NCBI RefSeq assembly: GCF_023715205.1
Contig: NZ_JAMBNR010000002.1
Location: forward strand, 186,001-250,000
Direction of reading: 5' to 3'
From: Mesobacillus maritimus
Lineage (GTDB): Bacteria; Bacillota; Bacilli; Bacillales; Cytobacillaceae
DNA length: 64,000 nt
In this document: positions 1 to 7,639 of the stretch, in pieces
Numbering within the stretch: position 1 is the stretch's first letter
Layout: the number at the start of each line of letters is the position of its first letter
Program-made: the position numbers and the translations under genes
The notes under the pieces: model-generated
What the model was told of the DNA's origin: nothing
What the model saw: the letters and a program-made list of their open reading frames with translations, nothing else
The model's database searches: none

Positions 1-1
1 A

Positions 2-580
2 GCCAATACGTTTGACGGTTTTCTTTTTACTGGCGGACAAGATTTGAATCCCGAACTATACGGGGAGAAGGTAGAGGATGTTTGTGGGGAGCAGTGCGAG
101 GAAAGAGATACAATGGAACGTATTCTCTTTCAACATGTCCTAGATTTAGATAAACCTGCATTAGGGATTTGCCGGGGTTTGCAATTGTTTAATGTTTTGT
201 TAGGTGGAACGCTGTATCAGGACATGCCGAGTCAACGGAAAACAGACTATCACGTTCAACATAAGCAAGAACCACCCTATACGAAACCTGTTCACAGTGT
301 ATACATAGAAAAAGGGAACCCACTTTATAACATCATCCAGAGTGAAAGTATGATGGTTAATAGTTATCATCATCAAGGGATTAAGAGATTATCGGAGAAA
401 TTATTGCCTGTGGCGACAGCGGAAGATGGTTTAGTAGAGGCCGTTGTGATGCCAGACAAAAAGTTTGTTCTCGCTGTTCAGTGGCATCCGGAATTTAGTT
501 ATCATGTTGATGAGTTTAGTTTTAGAATTTTTCAGGAATTTGTAGGTATTTGTAAGGGTGGTCTAACGGACAACCAGTAG
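2..580 (+). CDS. Gamma-glutamyl-gamma-aminobutyrate hydrolase-like class I glutamine amidotransferase (5' partial)
   Basis: Peptidase C26 / PuuD-type hydrolase, predicted to cleave gamma-glutamyl amides in the cytoplasm. The reading frame is open from base 2, so the gene starts upstream of the window; an internal TTG at 44 is not the real start. The frame opens with a DGFLFTGGQD motif, followed by RDTMERILF, the nucleophile elbow GICRG (Cys codon at 170-172), GGTLYQD, and the C-terminal QWHPE motif supplying the catalytic His and Glu. These are the family signatures in the right order. The substrate (gamma-Glu-GABA or another gamma-glutamyl amide) cannot be read from the sequence, and no puu genes are visible. 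It converges on the FMN reductase gene. Confidence 0.85.
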   Translation, partial: ANTFDGFLFTGGQDLNPELYGEKVEDVCGEQCEERDTMERILFQHVLDLDKPALGICRGLQLFNVLLGGTLYQDMPSQRKTDYHVQHKQEPPYTKPVHSVYIEKGNPLYNIIQSESMMVNSYHHQGIKRLSEKLLPVATAEDGLVEAVVMPDKKFVLAVQWHPEFSYHVDEFSFRIFQEFVGICKGGLTDNQ

Positions 581-615
581 GGGAGGAAGAAAACCTTGCT
601 GAGTCCTCAAAGATA

Positions 616-656
616 GAAAAAACGAGGGATAAGAGAAGCAAAACTCTTACCTCTCG
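616..656 (-). terminator. Rho-independent terminator of the FMN reductase gene
   Basis: Arms 623-635 and 644-656 form a 13-bp stem with two G-T wobbles and an 8-nt loop. The A-run at 617-622 becomes a U-run on the minus strand, so this terminates the leftward gene. Confidence 0.7.
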
Positions 657-678
657 CTTCTTCAATGTCTTCATAAGA

Positions 679-1239
679 TTAGTTTCGAATTGTTTTTAAT
701 GCGCTGGCCCAATCTATGACCTCATTCAACATGGTTTGAACAGTTTCTGTATGAAAAGGAGCTGGCTTAAAGGTTTGCATGTCTTCAAAATCAGTAAACA
801 GACTGAGTGCTGGCTGAGTACCAACTGTTGCAACTTTTGGCACAGTTAGAATCAAGCGCAAATTGTTTGCTGCTGTCACTCCAAGAGTCGACCCATAACT
901 TACAATTCCAGCCGCCTTATTATTCCACTCAACATACAAGTAATCGATGGCATCTTTTAATCCGGAAGTAATACCTTTGTTGTATTCCGGTGTGACAAAA
1001 ACAAAGCCATCAAGTTCGTGAATCTTTTTAGACCATGCATGCGCTTCTATTGCTTGATAATCCTGTGACATAATGGCAGGAATAGGCTCATTAAATTTTG
1101 GGAGGTTGTAATTTTTAATATCGACCAACTCAAATTCTGCATCTGTTCGTTGGACGGCAATTGATTTTACCCATTCTGCCACTTGAATATTGACTCTTGA
1201 CTCTCTCGTACTCCCAGTGATAATACCGATTTTAACCAT
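679..1239 (-). CDS. NAD(P)H-dependent FMN reductase family protein
   Basis: Flavodoxin-fold NADPH-dependent FMN reductase (SsuE/ArsH/YieF-type), 186 aa, cytoplasmic. It is expected to transfer electrons from NAD(P)H to FMN, quinones or similar acceptors. The N-terminal phosphate-binding loop reads IGIITGSTRESR (residues 4-15), and the central TPEYNKG motif is the usual flavin-contacting loop. The frame is open further upstream to 1350, but an AGGAGG at 1248-1253 lies 8-9 nt from the ATG at 1239, and the protein then begins directly with the conserved strand. An ATG two codons earlier (1245) is too close to the Shine-Dalgarno sequence. The physiological substrate is unknown. Confidence 0.85.
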   Translation of the reverse strand: MVKIGIITGSTRESRVNIQVAEWVKSIAVQRTDAEFELVDIKNYNLPKFNEPIPAIMSQDYQAIEAHAWSKKIHELDGFVFVTPEYNKGITSGLKDAIDYLYVEWNNKAAGIVSYGSTLGVTAANNLRLILTVPKVATVGTQPALSLFTDFEDMQTFKPAPFHTETVQTMLNEVIDWASALKTIRN

Positions 1240-1537
1240 TTTCATTCTCCTCCTAAAATTGTATGAATTAAGCGCCTTAATGAATAAACCCAATGTTTTT
1301 CCTTCCTTACAATTGAATCTTAAGCCAAAAGCAAACACACCAAAAACCAATAGTTCTGTGAATTTGTCGCTTAAGCAACAGATTCATGAAATTGTTTAAA
1401 AACTAAGAGCGAAGTAAATATTAATAGACTAGGAGAGTCACATTCAGGCGGGTCTGTATGGTGGTGTCTGACAAATCTTACAAAATGGCCAACTTATATA
1501 CTTGATAAGATTTTTACAATCATTGAACTTGGGGAAA

Positions 1538-1566
1538 TTGATTCCTGCTTAAAAGACTAGTATAAT
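1538..1566 (+). promoter_or_regulatory. Sigma-A-type promoter upstream of the helicase gene
   Basis: TTGATT (1538-1543), 17-nt spacer, TATAAT (1561-1566). It leaves a leader of about 130 nt before the ATG at 1704, containing a weak hairpin (CTCTCC/GGGGAG). The rest of the 460-bp gap holds nothing I recognise. Confidence 0.55.
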
Positions 1567-1703
1567 AAAAACAAGAACAAATATTCGTATTTAGTTTAGT
1601 GATTTGGTGAAAGTGAAAGGATTAATGCGTAACTCTCCATTTATTAACTGGGGAGATAATCATTCGTTGATTTGTATCTAAATTTGAAAAATTAGGAGAC
1701 AAA

Positions 1704-3989
1704 ATGCTACCGGAAATAAAGCTCTCTGTTCGCACATTAGTGGAATATGTATTCAGCAGTGGAAGTATAGATAATCAATTTCGAACCGCAACCACCATGA
1801 CGGAGGGGACGAAAGCTCATAAGGCCATCCAAAAGACGTATGCCGATACCGATCAAAAGGAAGTACCGCTTAAGACGGAAATTGAATATGAATCGATGGT
1901 TTTCTTGATTGAAGGTCGCTGTGATGGGGTGATTTTTCGGGAAGAGGAAATTCTTATCGACGAAATTAAATCGACTTCAAAAGACTTGAGTAGGATTGAT
2001 GAAAATACCAACCCTGTGCACTGGGCTCAGGCGAAGGTTTATGCTTATATTTATGCGAAAGATCATGACTTGCAAGAAATGAGTGTTCAATTAACATACG
2101 TGCAGAATGTTACCGATGAGCAAAAGAAATTTAAAAAGAATTTTACTTTCCTGGAGTTACAAAAATTTGTTCGCGAGCTCGTGGAGAAGTATGCTCCTTT
2201 TGCCTTGCTAATGGAAAAGCATCGTTTACAGAGAGACCAAAGTATTCAAAAGTTAGCTTTTCCTTTTGCTGCTTTTCGAAAAGGACAACGCAAGCTTGCA
2301 GGTGCGATTTATAAAACAATCTCCGAGGAAAAAAACATCTTCGCTAATGCTCCTACAGGAATTGGCAAAACAATTTCGACCATCTTCCCGACCGTGAAAG
2401 CGATGGGAGAAGGAAAACTTGAACGAATGTTTTATTTAACCGCGAAAACGATTACAAGGCAAAGTGCGGAAGATGCTTTTTTACATTTGAAAAAGAATGG
2501 TTTATGTATGAGTGCTGTGACCATCACGGCAAAGGAAAAAGTCTGTTTTAAAGAAGAAACCATCTGTCAGAAAGAATATTGTGAGTTTGCAAATGGATAT
2601 TATGACCGTATTAATGAAGCCGTTTTAGATATCTTCACTCATGAAACGTTTATCAGTCGCTCGACGATTGAAGAATATGCACGAAAGCATCAACTTTGTC
2701 CATTTGAGTTTTCTTTGGATCTAGCGTTTATCGCCGATGCGGTTATTTGCGACTATAACTATATTTTTGATCCGAAAGTATCTTTAAAGCGTTTCTTCGA
2801 TGAACATAAAAAGAATTCGGTATTATTGATTGATGAAGCCCATAATCTAGTCGATCGAGCACGCGAGATGTTTTCTGCAGATTTATCAAAGTCAAACTTC
2901 CTAGCATTGAAACGGGAATACAAAGGTTCACCAGTGCACGATGCTGTCACGAAACTCAATCAATATTTTATTGACCTGAAGAAAAAGTGCTCAGATAAAG
3001 GGCAGCTTGTTCTAAGAGAACGACAAGAGGACCTTGTTGAACTGCTAGAAGAGTTTGTACATCTGGCGGAAATGGAGTTATTATCATACCCACCCAAGTC
3101 CGAACAGCAGCAATTGCTCTTGGATACGTACTTTGAGGTAACTGGTTTTGTTCGTATTTCTAAGCTTTACGATGAACGGCATGTGACTTACGTAGAGACG
3201 GAGAAAAATGATGTTTTTCTTAAAATGTTTTGCCTAGATCCTTCTTATTTGTTGCAGCAGGTTCGCAAAAAATTTCGAACAACGGTCCATTTCTCGGCCA
3301 CCCTTTTGCCGCTGCCTTATTTTATCGATATGCTTGGGGGTTCTGCTGAAGATTACCGAATTAAAATTCCATCGTTATTTGCGAAAGAACAAAATGAAGT
3401 CTTTATTCAGCGACTATCGACTCGTTATCAAGATCGCGAGCATACGAAAAACAAGTTGGTTCGCATGATTTCAGAATTGGTCAGTAAGCGGAGTGGGAAC
3501 TACCTGATTTTCTTTCCTTCCTATCAATATATGAAAAGTGTTTATGAGGATTTTACAACAAACTATCCTGAAATTCGCACCATACTTCAAACTAATAAAA
3601 TGGACGAGGAAAAACGGGAACAGTTTTTAGCGGAGTTTAAAGAAGATGGTTCAGAAACACTCCTTGGGTTTGCGGTTTTAGGAGGGGTGTTTTCTGAAGG
3701 TGTTGATCTCAAAGGTGACAGGCTAAATGGTGTCATTGTTGTCGGAGTCGGCCACCCGCAGGTTTGTCTCGAACGCAACGTGATGAAAGAGTATTTTCAA
3801 TCCACAGGTAAAAATGGCTACGATTATGCTTATACTTATCCTGGCATCAACAAAGTGATTCAAGCGGGGGGAAGATTAATCCGCTCGGAGAAGGATACAG
3901 GAACCATTGTACTCGTTGATGATCGTTTTCTTTCGCCGAAATACCAACAACTTTTACCGGTGGAATGGGGAGATTTTAGGGTGATTTAA
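1704..3989 (+). CDS. Cas4-like nuclease / DinG-XPD-type helicase fusion
   Basis: A 761-aa superfamily 2 DNA helicase with an N-terminal PD-(D/E)XK nuclease-like module. The first about 170 residues carry RecB/Cas4-type motifs: D74 in GRCDGVI, E87-x-K89 in IDEIKST, and the AQAKVYAY segment around 108-115. The helicase follows: Walker A APTGIGKT (216-223), four cysteines at 281, 288, 293 and 332 arranged as in XPD/DinG Fe-S domains, the DEAH box (377-380), and motif VI QAGGRLIR near the C-terminus. It should unwind DNA 5'-3' with ATP in a repair or replication-restart role. The start has AGGAGA just upstream. It stands alone with no CRISPR or recombination partner beside it; the exact role is inference. 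Confidence 0.85.
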   Translation: MLPEIKLSVRTLVEYVFSSGSIDNQFRTATTMTEGTKAHKAIQKTYADTDQKEVPLKTEIEYESMVFLIEGRCDGVIFREEEILIDEIKSTSKDLSRIDENTNPVHWAQAKVYAYIYAKDHDLQEMSVQLTYVQNVTDEQKKFKKNFTFLELQKFVRELVEKYAPFALLMEKHRLQRDQSIQKLAFPFAAFRKGQRKLAGAIYKTISEEKNIFANAPTGIGKTISTIFPTVKAMGEGKLERMFYLTAKTITRQSAEDAFLHLKKNGLCMSAVTITAKEKVCFKEETICQKEYCEFANGYYDRINEAVLDIFTHETFISRSTIEEYARKHQLCPFEFSLDLAFIADAVICDYNYIFDPKVSLKRFFDEHKKNSVLLIDEAHNLVDRAREMFSADLSKSNFLALKREYKGSPVHDAVTKLNQYFIDLKKKCSDKGQLVLRERQEDLVELLEEFVHLAEMELLSYPPKSEQQQLLLDTYFEVTGFVRISKLYDERHVTYVETEKNDVFLKMFCLDPSYLLQQVRKKFRTTVHFSATLLPLPYFIDMLGGSAEDYRIKIPSLFAKEQNEVFIQRLSTRYQDREHTKNKLVRMISELVSKRSGNYLIFFPSYQYMKSVYEDFTTNYPEIRTILQTNKMDEEKREQFLAEFKEDGSETLLGFAVLGGVFSEGVDLKGDRLNGVIVVGVGHPQVCLERNVMKEYFQSTGKNGYDYAYTYPGINKVIQAGGRLIRSEKDTGTIVLVDDRFLSPKYQQLLPVEWGDFRVI

Positions 3990-4016
3990 GGCCCTTTTCA
4001 ATGTTCTCAAAGGGCC
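3990..4016 (+). terminator. Hairpin after the helicase gene (possible terminator)
   Basis: Perfect 8-bp arms (3990-3997 and 4009-4016) begin right after the stop codon with an 11-nt loop. There is no U-run, so efficiency is doubtful; it may instead protect the 3' end. Confidence 0.4.
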
Positions 4017-4142
4017 TGGTGTCATCCCCACTTACCATGCTTTTTAGTTTAAAAAGCAAAGCGGATGGTAGGAGAGTATAAACTGGTTATCTCTTAAGGC
4101 TTGAACAGAGGGTTACTTATTTATTTTATTTCGTTACACACA

Positions 4143-4175
4143 AAACGTACGTTCTTATTTGTGTATAAATATGAT
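4143..4175 (+). promoter_or_regulatory. Toxin promoter with LexA-like box
   Basis: AAAC-GTAC-GTTC (4143-4154) differs by one base from the Gram-positive SOS half-site pattern GAAC-N4-GTTC. It is followed after exactly 15 nt by TATGAT (4170-4175), a -10 element, so the box overlaps the -35 region. The second toxin copy on the other strand has the same arrangement with identical spacing. LexA control is inference. Confidence 0.5.
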
Positions 4176-4249
4176 AAACTAAAAAAGCAATAGAATAGGT
4201 TTTCTCAAGGGTGGTCGGCACTCCCCAAGAAGGAAGGGGGTGGTGCTGA

Positions 4250-4333
4250 ATGACGGTATTTGAATCAATTATGATGGCGATTGCTTTTGCAAGTCTAATC
4301 ATAGCGATTTTGTCGTTTAACCATAAAAAATAA
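4250..4333 (+). CDS. Type I holin-like toxin, 27 aa
   Basis: A 27-residue hydrophobic peptide of the Bacillus putative holin-like toxin family (TxpA/BsrG-type context): MTVFES, then one membrane helix rich in Ile, Leu and Ala, ending in the polar tail NHKK. It should insert into the cytoplasmic membrane. A GGGGG Shine-Dalgarno lies at 4236-4240. An 11-nt stretch just upstream of it (4223-4233) is perfectly complementary to 4391-4401 in the 3' part of the mRNA, a fold that would hide the start region. The 3' end overlaps a predicted antisense RNA. A second copy lies at 58487-58570. The gene family is recognised; toxicity here is inferred. Confidence 0.8.
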   Translation: MTVFESIMMAIAFASLIIAILSFNHKK

Positions 4334-4466
4334 TCCACCCTTGAGTTGACGGCAATGGGTGGATTATTTCAGAATCACAAATAGCCGACCCCTTCTTGGG
4401 GAACCGTCTATTGCTGGACTGGACATGTTCGCGCATGTCCGGTCTTTTTTAATTTATGCTGTCCTT
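4325..4466 (-). ncRNA. Predicted RatA-like antisense antitoxin RNA
   Basis: On the minus strand TTGTTC (4502-4497), 18 nt, TATAAT (4478-4473) forms a promoter that would start an RNA near 4466. A 13-bp perfect stem (4357-4369 with 4328-4340) followed by a U-run would end it near 4325, inside the toxin stop region. The roughly 140-nt RNA overlaps the toxin mRNA 3' half. The equivalent promoter with the shared string CGTTATAAT is conserved at the second module. Confidence 0.6.
4416..4450 (+). terminator. Terminator of the toxin mRNA
   Basis: GGACTGGACATG (4416-4427) pairs with 4434-4444, followed by six T. The same hairpin sequence recurs at the second toxin module and, decayed, at 21786-21822. 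Confidence 0.8.
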
Positions 4467-4560
4467 CATTTTATTATAACGGATAATCAGGAGAAAGAAC
4501 AATTGGTAGATAAAATCGTACAGATGAATAGGCAAGCGATTTATCCATTTTTTAAATAGG

Positions 4561-4995
4561 TTAATTTTCCCTTTTTTCCTCCCAGAGCTGTAAACGATCT
4601 TCATGGCTAACCTCTTTATGTACTTGGTGTAGCATCCAGATATAACCAAAAGGATCCGTGAAAATCGCGTTCGATACCCCGTGGTCAGGAATTTCAGTCA
4701 CCGGCTGGATCTCTGTACACCCTAAATCCACCGCCTTTGCATAGGTTTCCTTAATATCTGGAACAGTGACATTCACCCAACTTGTTTTAGGATGTTCTGG
4801 ATTTGGTGCGTTTAAATGGAAATCTGGGTTTTCATCTAACAGATGAAAGCGAACACCGTAAAGGGTAAAAACTGCTTCATTTTCGCCACGAGGAAAGTTT
4901 GAAACCTCCACAACTTCAATATCAAATATCTTTTCGTATAACTCCAATGGTTTAATGCTATCTTTCACAACTAGATCAAGTTCTACTCCAACCAT
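4561..4995 (-). CDS. VOC-family (glyoxalase/bleomycin-resistance fold) protein
   Basis: A 144-aa vicinal-oxygen-chelate fold protein of the PhnB-like/YkcA-like kind, cytoplasmic. The single-domain layout is typical: an N-terminal beta-alpha-beta unit with VVKDSIKPLELYEKIF, a central strand VRFHLLDENPDF, and a C-terminal TDPFGYIWMLHQ segment ending the second unit. The metal and substrate are not evident. A GTG three codons upstream (5004) is possible, but AGGAG lies 8 nt before the ATG at 4995, so that start is chosen. It converges on the toxin module and is probably monocistronic. Confidence 0.8.
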   Translation of the reverse strand: MVGVELDLVVKDSIKPLELYEKIFDIEVVEVSNFPRGENEAVFTLYGVRFHLLDENPDFHLNAPNPEHPKTSWVNVTVPDIKETYAKAVDLGCTEIQPVTEIPDHGVSNAIFTDPFGYIWMLHQVHKEVSHEDRLQLWEEKREN

Positions 4996-5268
4996 TGAAC
5001 ACACTCCTATTTAATCAAACTTCTATCTTTCAACATTTTCTCCAGTTCTATCTATTTAAGTATATCAAATTCAACTAATATTTTTCTTTGTCACTTCGGC
5101 GAAAAGTAGGGATTGCTCTTTTTTGTTACTGGAAGGTTAGTTAGATCATTTTTGGGCACATTACTTTTAAAAAAGGTAGTCTACTTCAGATAAGGGAATA
5201 TGTTTGCCTTACAAAAAAGTACTTTGAAACGATTCTCTATATAGGTGCCTAAATTGAATTAGACGAAG

Positions 5269-5302
5269 AAAACGCTTAGAGCTTTGAGATTCTGAGCGTT
5301 TT
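5269..5302. terminator. Hairpin with A/T flanks in the gap before sigY
   Basis: AAAACGCTTAGA (5269-5280) pairs with 5291-5302 with one G-T wobble; T-run to the right and A-run to the left, so it could terminate in either direction. No adjacent gene on the left explains it. Confidence 0.45.
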
Positions 5303-5311
5303 TCTATGCAA

Positions 5312-5380
5312 ACAGGGACAGGCTTGAAACGAACATAACTAGGTACAGACTGTGGGACAATGTACCTGTCCCTGTGTCCC
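5312..5380. repeat. GGGACA/TGTCCC dispersed palindromic repeat
   Basis: ACAGGGACAGG (5312-5322) is the reverse complement of CCTGTCCCTGT (5365-5375), and GTGGGACAATG with TGTCCC forms an inner hairpin. Related copies lie at 14328, 32479, 33184, 54331, 55665 and 60737. Confidence 0.6.
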
Positions 5381-5401
5381 GAAAAAATTTTAAAAAAGAA
5401 A

Positions 5402-5427
5402 TGAACGATTTGGCGATGCTAAGCGTC
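5402..5427 (+). promoter_or_regulatory. Candidate sigma-Y autoregulatory promoter
   Basis: TGAACG (5402-5407), 16-nt spacer, CGTC (5424-5427). This is the ECF-type GAAC/CGTC pattern reported for the B. subtilis sigY promoter, placed 33 nt before the sigY start, which has an AAAGGGG Shine-Dalgarno. Confidence 0.65.
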
Positions 5428-5459
5428 TTATAACTGATTTAGATAGAAAGGGGCATCGT

Positions 5460-5984
5460 ATGGAACATGAGCAAGATTGGAGTTTAATTGAAAAGGCCAG
5501 AACTGGGGATCAGGATGCATTCACTCAGCTGTTTCAGCGTTATTATTCGTTCTTATATAAATATTTATTGAAGCTTACTCTAGATGAGGAAGTGAGTGCG
5601 GACCTTGCCCAAGATACGATGTTGAAATGCTATACGAACCTTGCTTCTTTTAAAGGGGAAGGGAAGTTCTCCACTTGGATGATTTCGATTTCGACGAGGT
5701 TGTATATGGATCTTCTTCGTAAACAGAAACGAGAAAAGAATTGGCTTAATCAGCTAAAGCGTACGCTTTCTCGCCAGCTTTCTTGGCAAGCGAATACGAA
5801 AGGAATGGAATGGAGCGATGTGTTTACCGATTTTAACCAATTGGAAGATGATGTGAGAGTGCCGATTCTTTTGCATCATTATTATGGGTACTCATATGAC
5901 GAGATTGGTCAAATCATGAATATACGCTCGGGTACAGTGAAATCAAGGGTTCATAATGGATTGAAAATATTGCGAAAGGAGTGA
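5460..5984 (+). CDS. sigY: ECF-type RNA polymerase sigma factor SigY
   Basis: A 174-aa extracytoplasmic-function sigma factor. Region 2 (about residues 24-90) contains DLAQDTMLKCY and the promoter-melting segment GKFSTWMISI. Region 4 (about 120-172) ends with the helix-turn-helix YSYDEIGQIMNIRSGTVKSR. Identification as SigY rests on synteny: it is followed by yxlC, yxlD, yxlE, yxlF and yxlG in the B. subtilis order. It is preceded by an autoregulatory-type promoter. In B. subtilis sigma-Y mainly transcribes its own operon, and small membrane proteins of the operon hold it inactive. The inducing signal is unknown. Confidence 0.88.
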   Translation: MEHEQDWSLIEKARTGDQDAFTQLFQRYYSFLYKYLLKLTLDEEVSADLAQDTMLKCYTNLASFKGEGKFSTWMISISTRLYMDLLRKQKREKNWLNQLKRTLSRQLSWQANTKGMEWSDVFTDFNQLEDDVRVPILLHHYYGYSYDEIGQIMNIRSGTVKSRVHNGLKILRKE

Positions 5985-5988
5985 GTTG

Positions 5989-6318
5989 GTGAAGCAGAAA
6001 GAAAAGCAATATCATCAAATTGAGAAGCTAAAGCAAGATTGGAATCAACTAGATGAATTAGCAGGGAATCCGTCGCTTTCAACAATTGAAATGAAGCAAC
6101 AACTCGAGGTATATCAGGAGAAACAGAAAAAAAGATTTTATAAAGAATTGGTAATCTTTTTCGCAACAGCGGTCTTGATATTAAGCTGTTTTATCATCAG
6201 CTTTGTTCAAGTACCCGTGCTGTTTATTGTCATTGAAATTGGGGCGATGATTCTTGGACCAATTGTTTACTTTGCTCTTGTTAAGAGGAAGAACAAGGAA
6301 GGGAAGGTGCTTTTATGA
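5989..6318 (+). CDS. yxlC: SigY operon membrane protein YxlC
   Basis: A 109-aa protein with a charged, Lys/Gln-rich coiled N-terminal half (about 50 residues, cytoplasmic) and two membrane segments at about 52-75 and 78-98. It sits immediately after sigY, where B. subtilis has yxlC, and is inferred to take part in the membrane-linked restraint of SigY. Start choice: TTG at 5986 and GTG at 5989 are both in frame; AGGAG at 5977-5981 is 7 nt from the GTG, which is preferred. Its stop overlaps the yxlD start (ATGA), indicating translational coupling. Confidence 0.75.
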   Translation: MKQKEKQYHQIEKLKQDWNQLDELAGNPSLSTIEMKQQLEVYQEKQKKRFYKELVIFFATAVLILSCFIISFVQVPVLFIVIEIGAMILGPIVYFALVKRKNKEGKVLL

Positions 6319-6512
6319 CAACCTTGGAATTATACTTGCTCCCGGTTCTTGTCCTCGTTTTGCTAGTCCAAAGTACCTTGTTGTTTATTGATGCGAAAAA
6401 GAAACAGGGTTTTGCCTGGTTTTGGGGGCTTTGGGGATTGATACAGTTTCCAATGCCGACTTTGTTTTATTTCTTATTTGTGATTTTACCGCACAGAAGA
6501 CGACAAAAATAA
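6315..6512 (+). CDS. yxlD: SigY-regulating small membrane protein YxlD
   Basis: A 65-aa protein with two hydrophobic segments (about 6-24 and 34-56) separated by a short Lys-rich loop and ending in the basic tail HRRRQK. Position and size match YxlD, part of the B. subtilis anti-SigY membrane system. The ATG overlaps the yxlC stop. No enzymatic motif is visible; a Trp/Phe-rich second segment (WFWGLWG) is characteristic. Confidence 0.75.
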   Translation: MTTLELYLLPVLVLVLLVQSTLLFIDAKKKQGFAWFWGLWGLIQFPMPTLFYFLFVILPHRRRQK

Positions 6513-6531
6513 AAAGAAATGGGGAAAGAAT

Positions 6532-6732
6532 ATGGGGGTTTTAACTGAAGTGAATTGGGCACTCATCGCACCACTCATCGTTTTACAACTGATTCTGATG
6601 GTGTTTGCGCTGGTGAACTGCGTCAAACAAGAGGAAACAAATGGACCAAAATGGATGTGGATTCTCATCATTATCTTTGTGAATATTGTTGGTCCGGTGC
6701 TTTACTTTTTAATGGGCCGTAAAAATGGATAA
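6532..6732 (+). CDS. yxlE: PLDc_N-domain membrane protein YxlE
   Basis: A 66-aa protein of two transmembrane helices with the PLDc_N pattern: an N-terminal helix ending near VNCVKQEET, then KWMWILIIIFVNIVGPVLYF and a short GRKNG tail. In B. subtilis YxlE works with YxlD in negative control of SigY. The ATG follows GGGGAAAGA, and its stop lies within the region carrying the yxlF Shine-Dalgarno, so the operon continues without a gap. Confidence 0.75.
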   Translation: MGVLTEVNWALIAPLIVLQLILMVFALVNCVKQEETNGPKWMWILIIIFVNIVGPVLYFLMGRKNG

Positions 6733-6745
6733 AAGGAGGGAGAGC

Positions 6746-7639
6746 ATGCTGGTTACAGTCAAAAATTTATCAAAAACCTATAAAAAGCATATTGCCGTTC
6801 AACCGATGTCATTTTCGATTGGAAAGGGGCGCTGCATCGCTTTGCTTGGTCCGAATGGCGCGGGGAAAACCACTACCTTGCAAATGCTCGCAGGTTTGCT
6901 GGTTCCGACTACAGGGGAAATTGAGTTTGCAGGAAACATGGATAAAGATCATCGTACACAGATTGGCTTTTTACCGCAGCATCCCTCTTTTTTCAATTGG
7001 ATGAGTGCTGCGGAGTTTCTTCAGTTTGCAGGCGAATTGTCTCATGTTCCGAAAAAGCAATTAGCACGCCGGATTGAGGAGACATTGGCGTTTGTTCGGC
7101 TGGAGGATGTGAAAAACAAAAAAATCGGTGGTTTTTCAGGGGGAATGAAGCAAAGATTAGGCCTGGCGCAAGCTTTGTTGCATGAACCAGAATTGCTCAT
7201 TCTTGATGAACCGGTTTCCGCCCTTGATCCGGCCGGGAGAAGAGATATCCTCGAGTTAATGAAGCAATTGAAAAGTCATATGACGATTCTGTTTTCGACT
7301 CATATTTTACATGATGCTGAGCAAGTGTGTGAGGATATCCTTATGCTGAAAGATGGGAACTTAATATGGAATGGGACGTTAGCAGAGTTAAAACAGGAAA
7401 ATGGTGCGCTGGCGATAAAGCTTCAAACAAAGGAACCGATTGAAGGAGTACTCGAGCAGCTAGATATTATTGAAGAGGTTGAGTATGTGGATGTTTTTAC
7501 AGCCAAGGTTCTAATGAGAAATCTAGCTGATTCCAATGAGTTGGTTCAAACGCTGTTGCAGCATGGGCGGACGCTGATTCATTTTGAATGGTTACAAGAT
7601 TCATTGGAAGACGCCTATATGAAGGTGATGGGAAAATGA
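6746..7639 (+). CDS. yxlF: ABC transporter ATP-binding protein YxlF
   Basis: A 297-aa cytoplasmic ATPase of an ABC exporter. Walker A GPNGAGKTT (residues 35-43), an SGGMKQRLGLA signature, Walker B LLILDEP with the following D-loop, and a switch His in STHIL are all present. The C-terminal 80 residues form the extra domain typical of this exporter class. The frame opens at 6725, but AGGAGG at 6734-6739 places the start at ATG 6746, giving a protein that begins at the conserved first strand. The partner is the overlapping yxlG product; the exported substrate is unknown. Confidence 0.87.
   Translation: MLVTVKNLSKTYKKHIAVQPMSFSIGKGRCIALLGPNGAGKTTTLQMLAGLLVPTTGEIEFAGNMDKDHRTQIGFLPQHPSFFNWMSAAEFLQFAGELSHVPKKQLARRIEETLAFVRLEDVKNKKIGGFSGGMKQRLGLAQALLHEPELLILDEPVSALDPAGRRDILELMKQLKSHMTILFSTHILHDAEQVCEDILMLKDGNLIWNGTLAELKQENGALAIKLQTKEPIEGVLEQLDIIEEVEYVDVFTAKVLMRNLADSNELVQTLLQHGRTLIHFEWLQDSLEDAYMKVMGK

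Noticed and set aside
4213-4390. GGTCGG/CCGACC as a second long-range pair in the toxin mRNA
   Set aside because: Cannot form together with the 11-bp pairing because the order of the arms is wrong for nesting.
4449-4559. Plus-strand frame ending QLVDKIVQMNRQAIYPFFK, looking like a regulator C-terminus
   Set aside because: No start or ribosome site, and it overlaps the predicted antisense promoter; too short to call even as a remnant.
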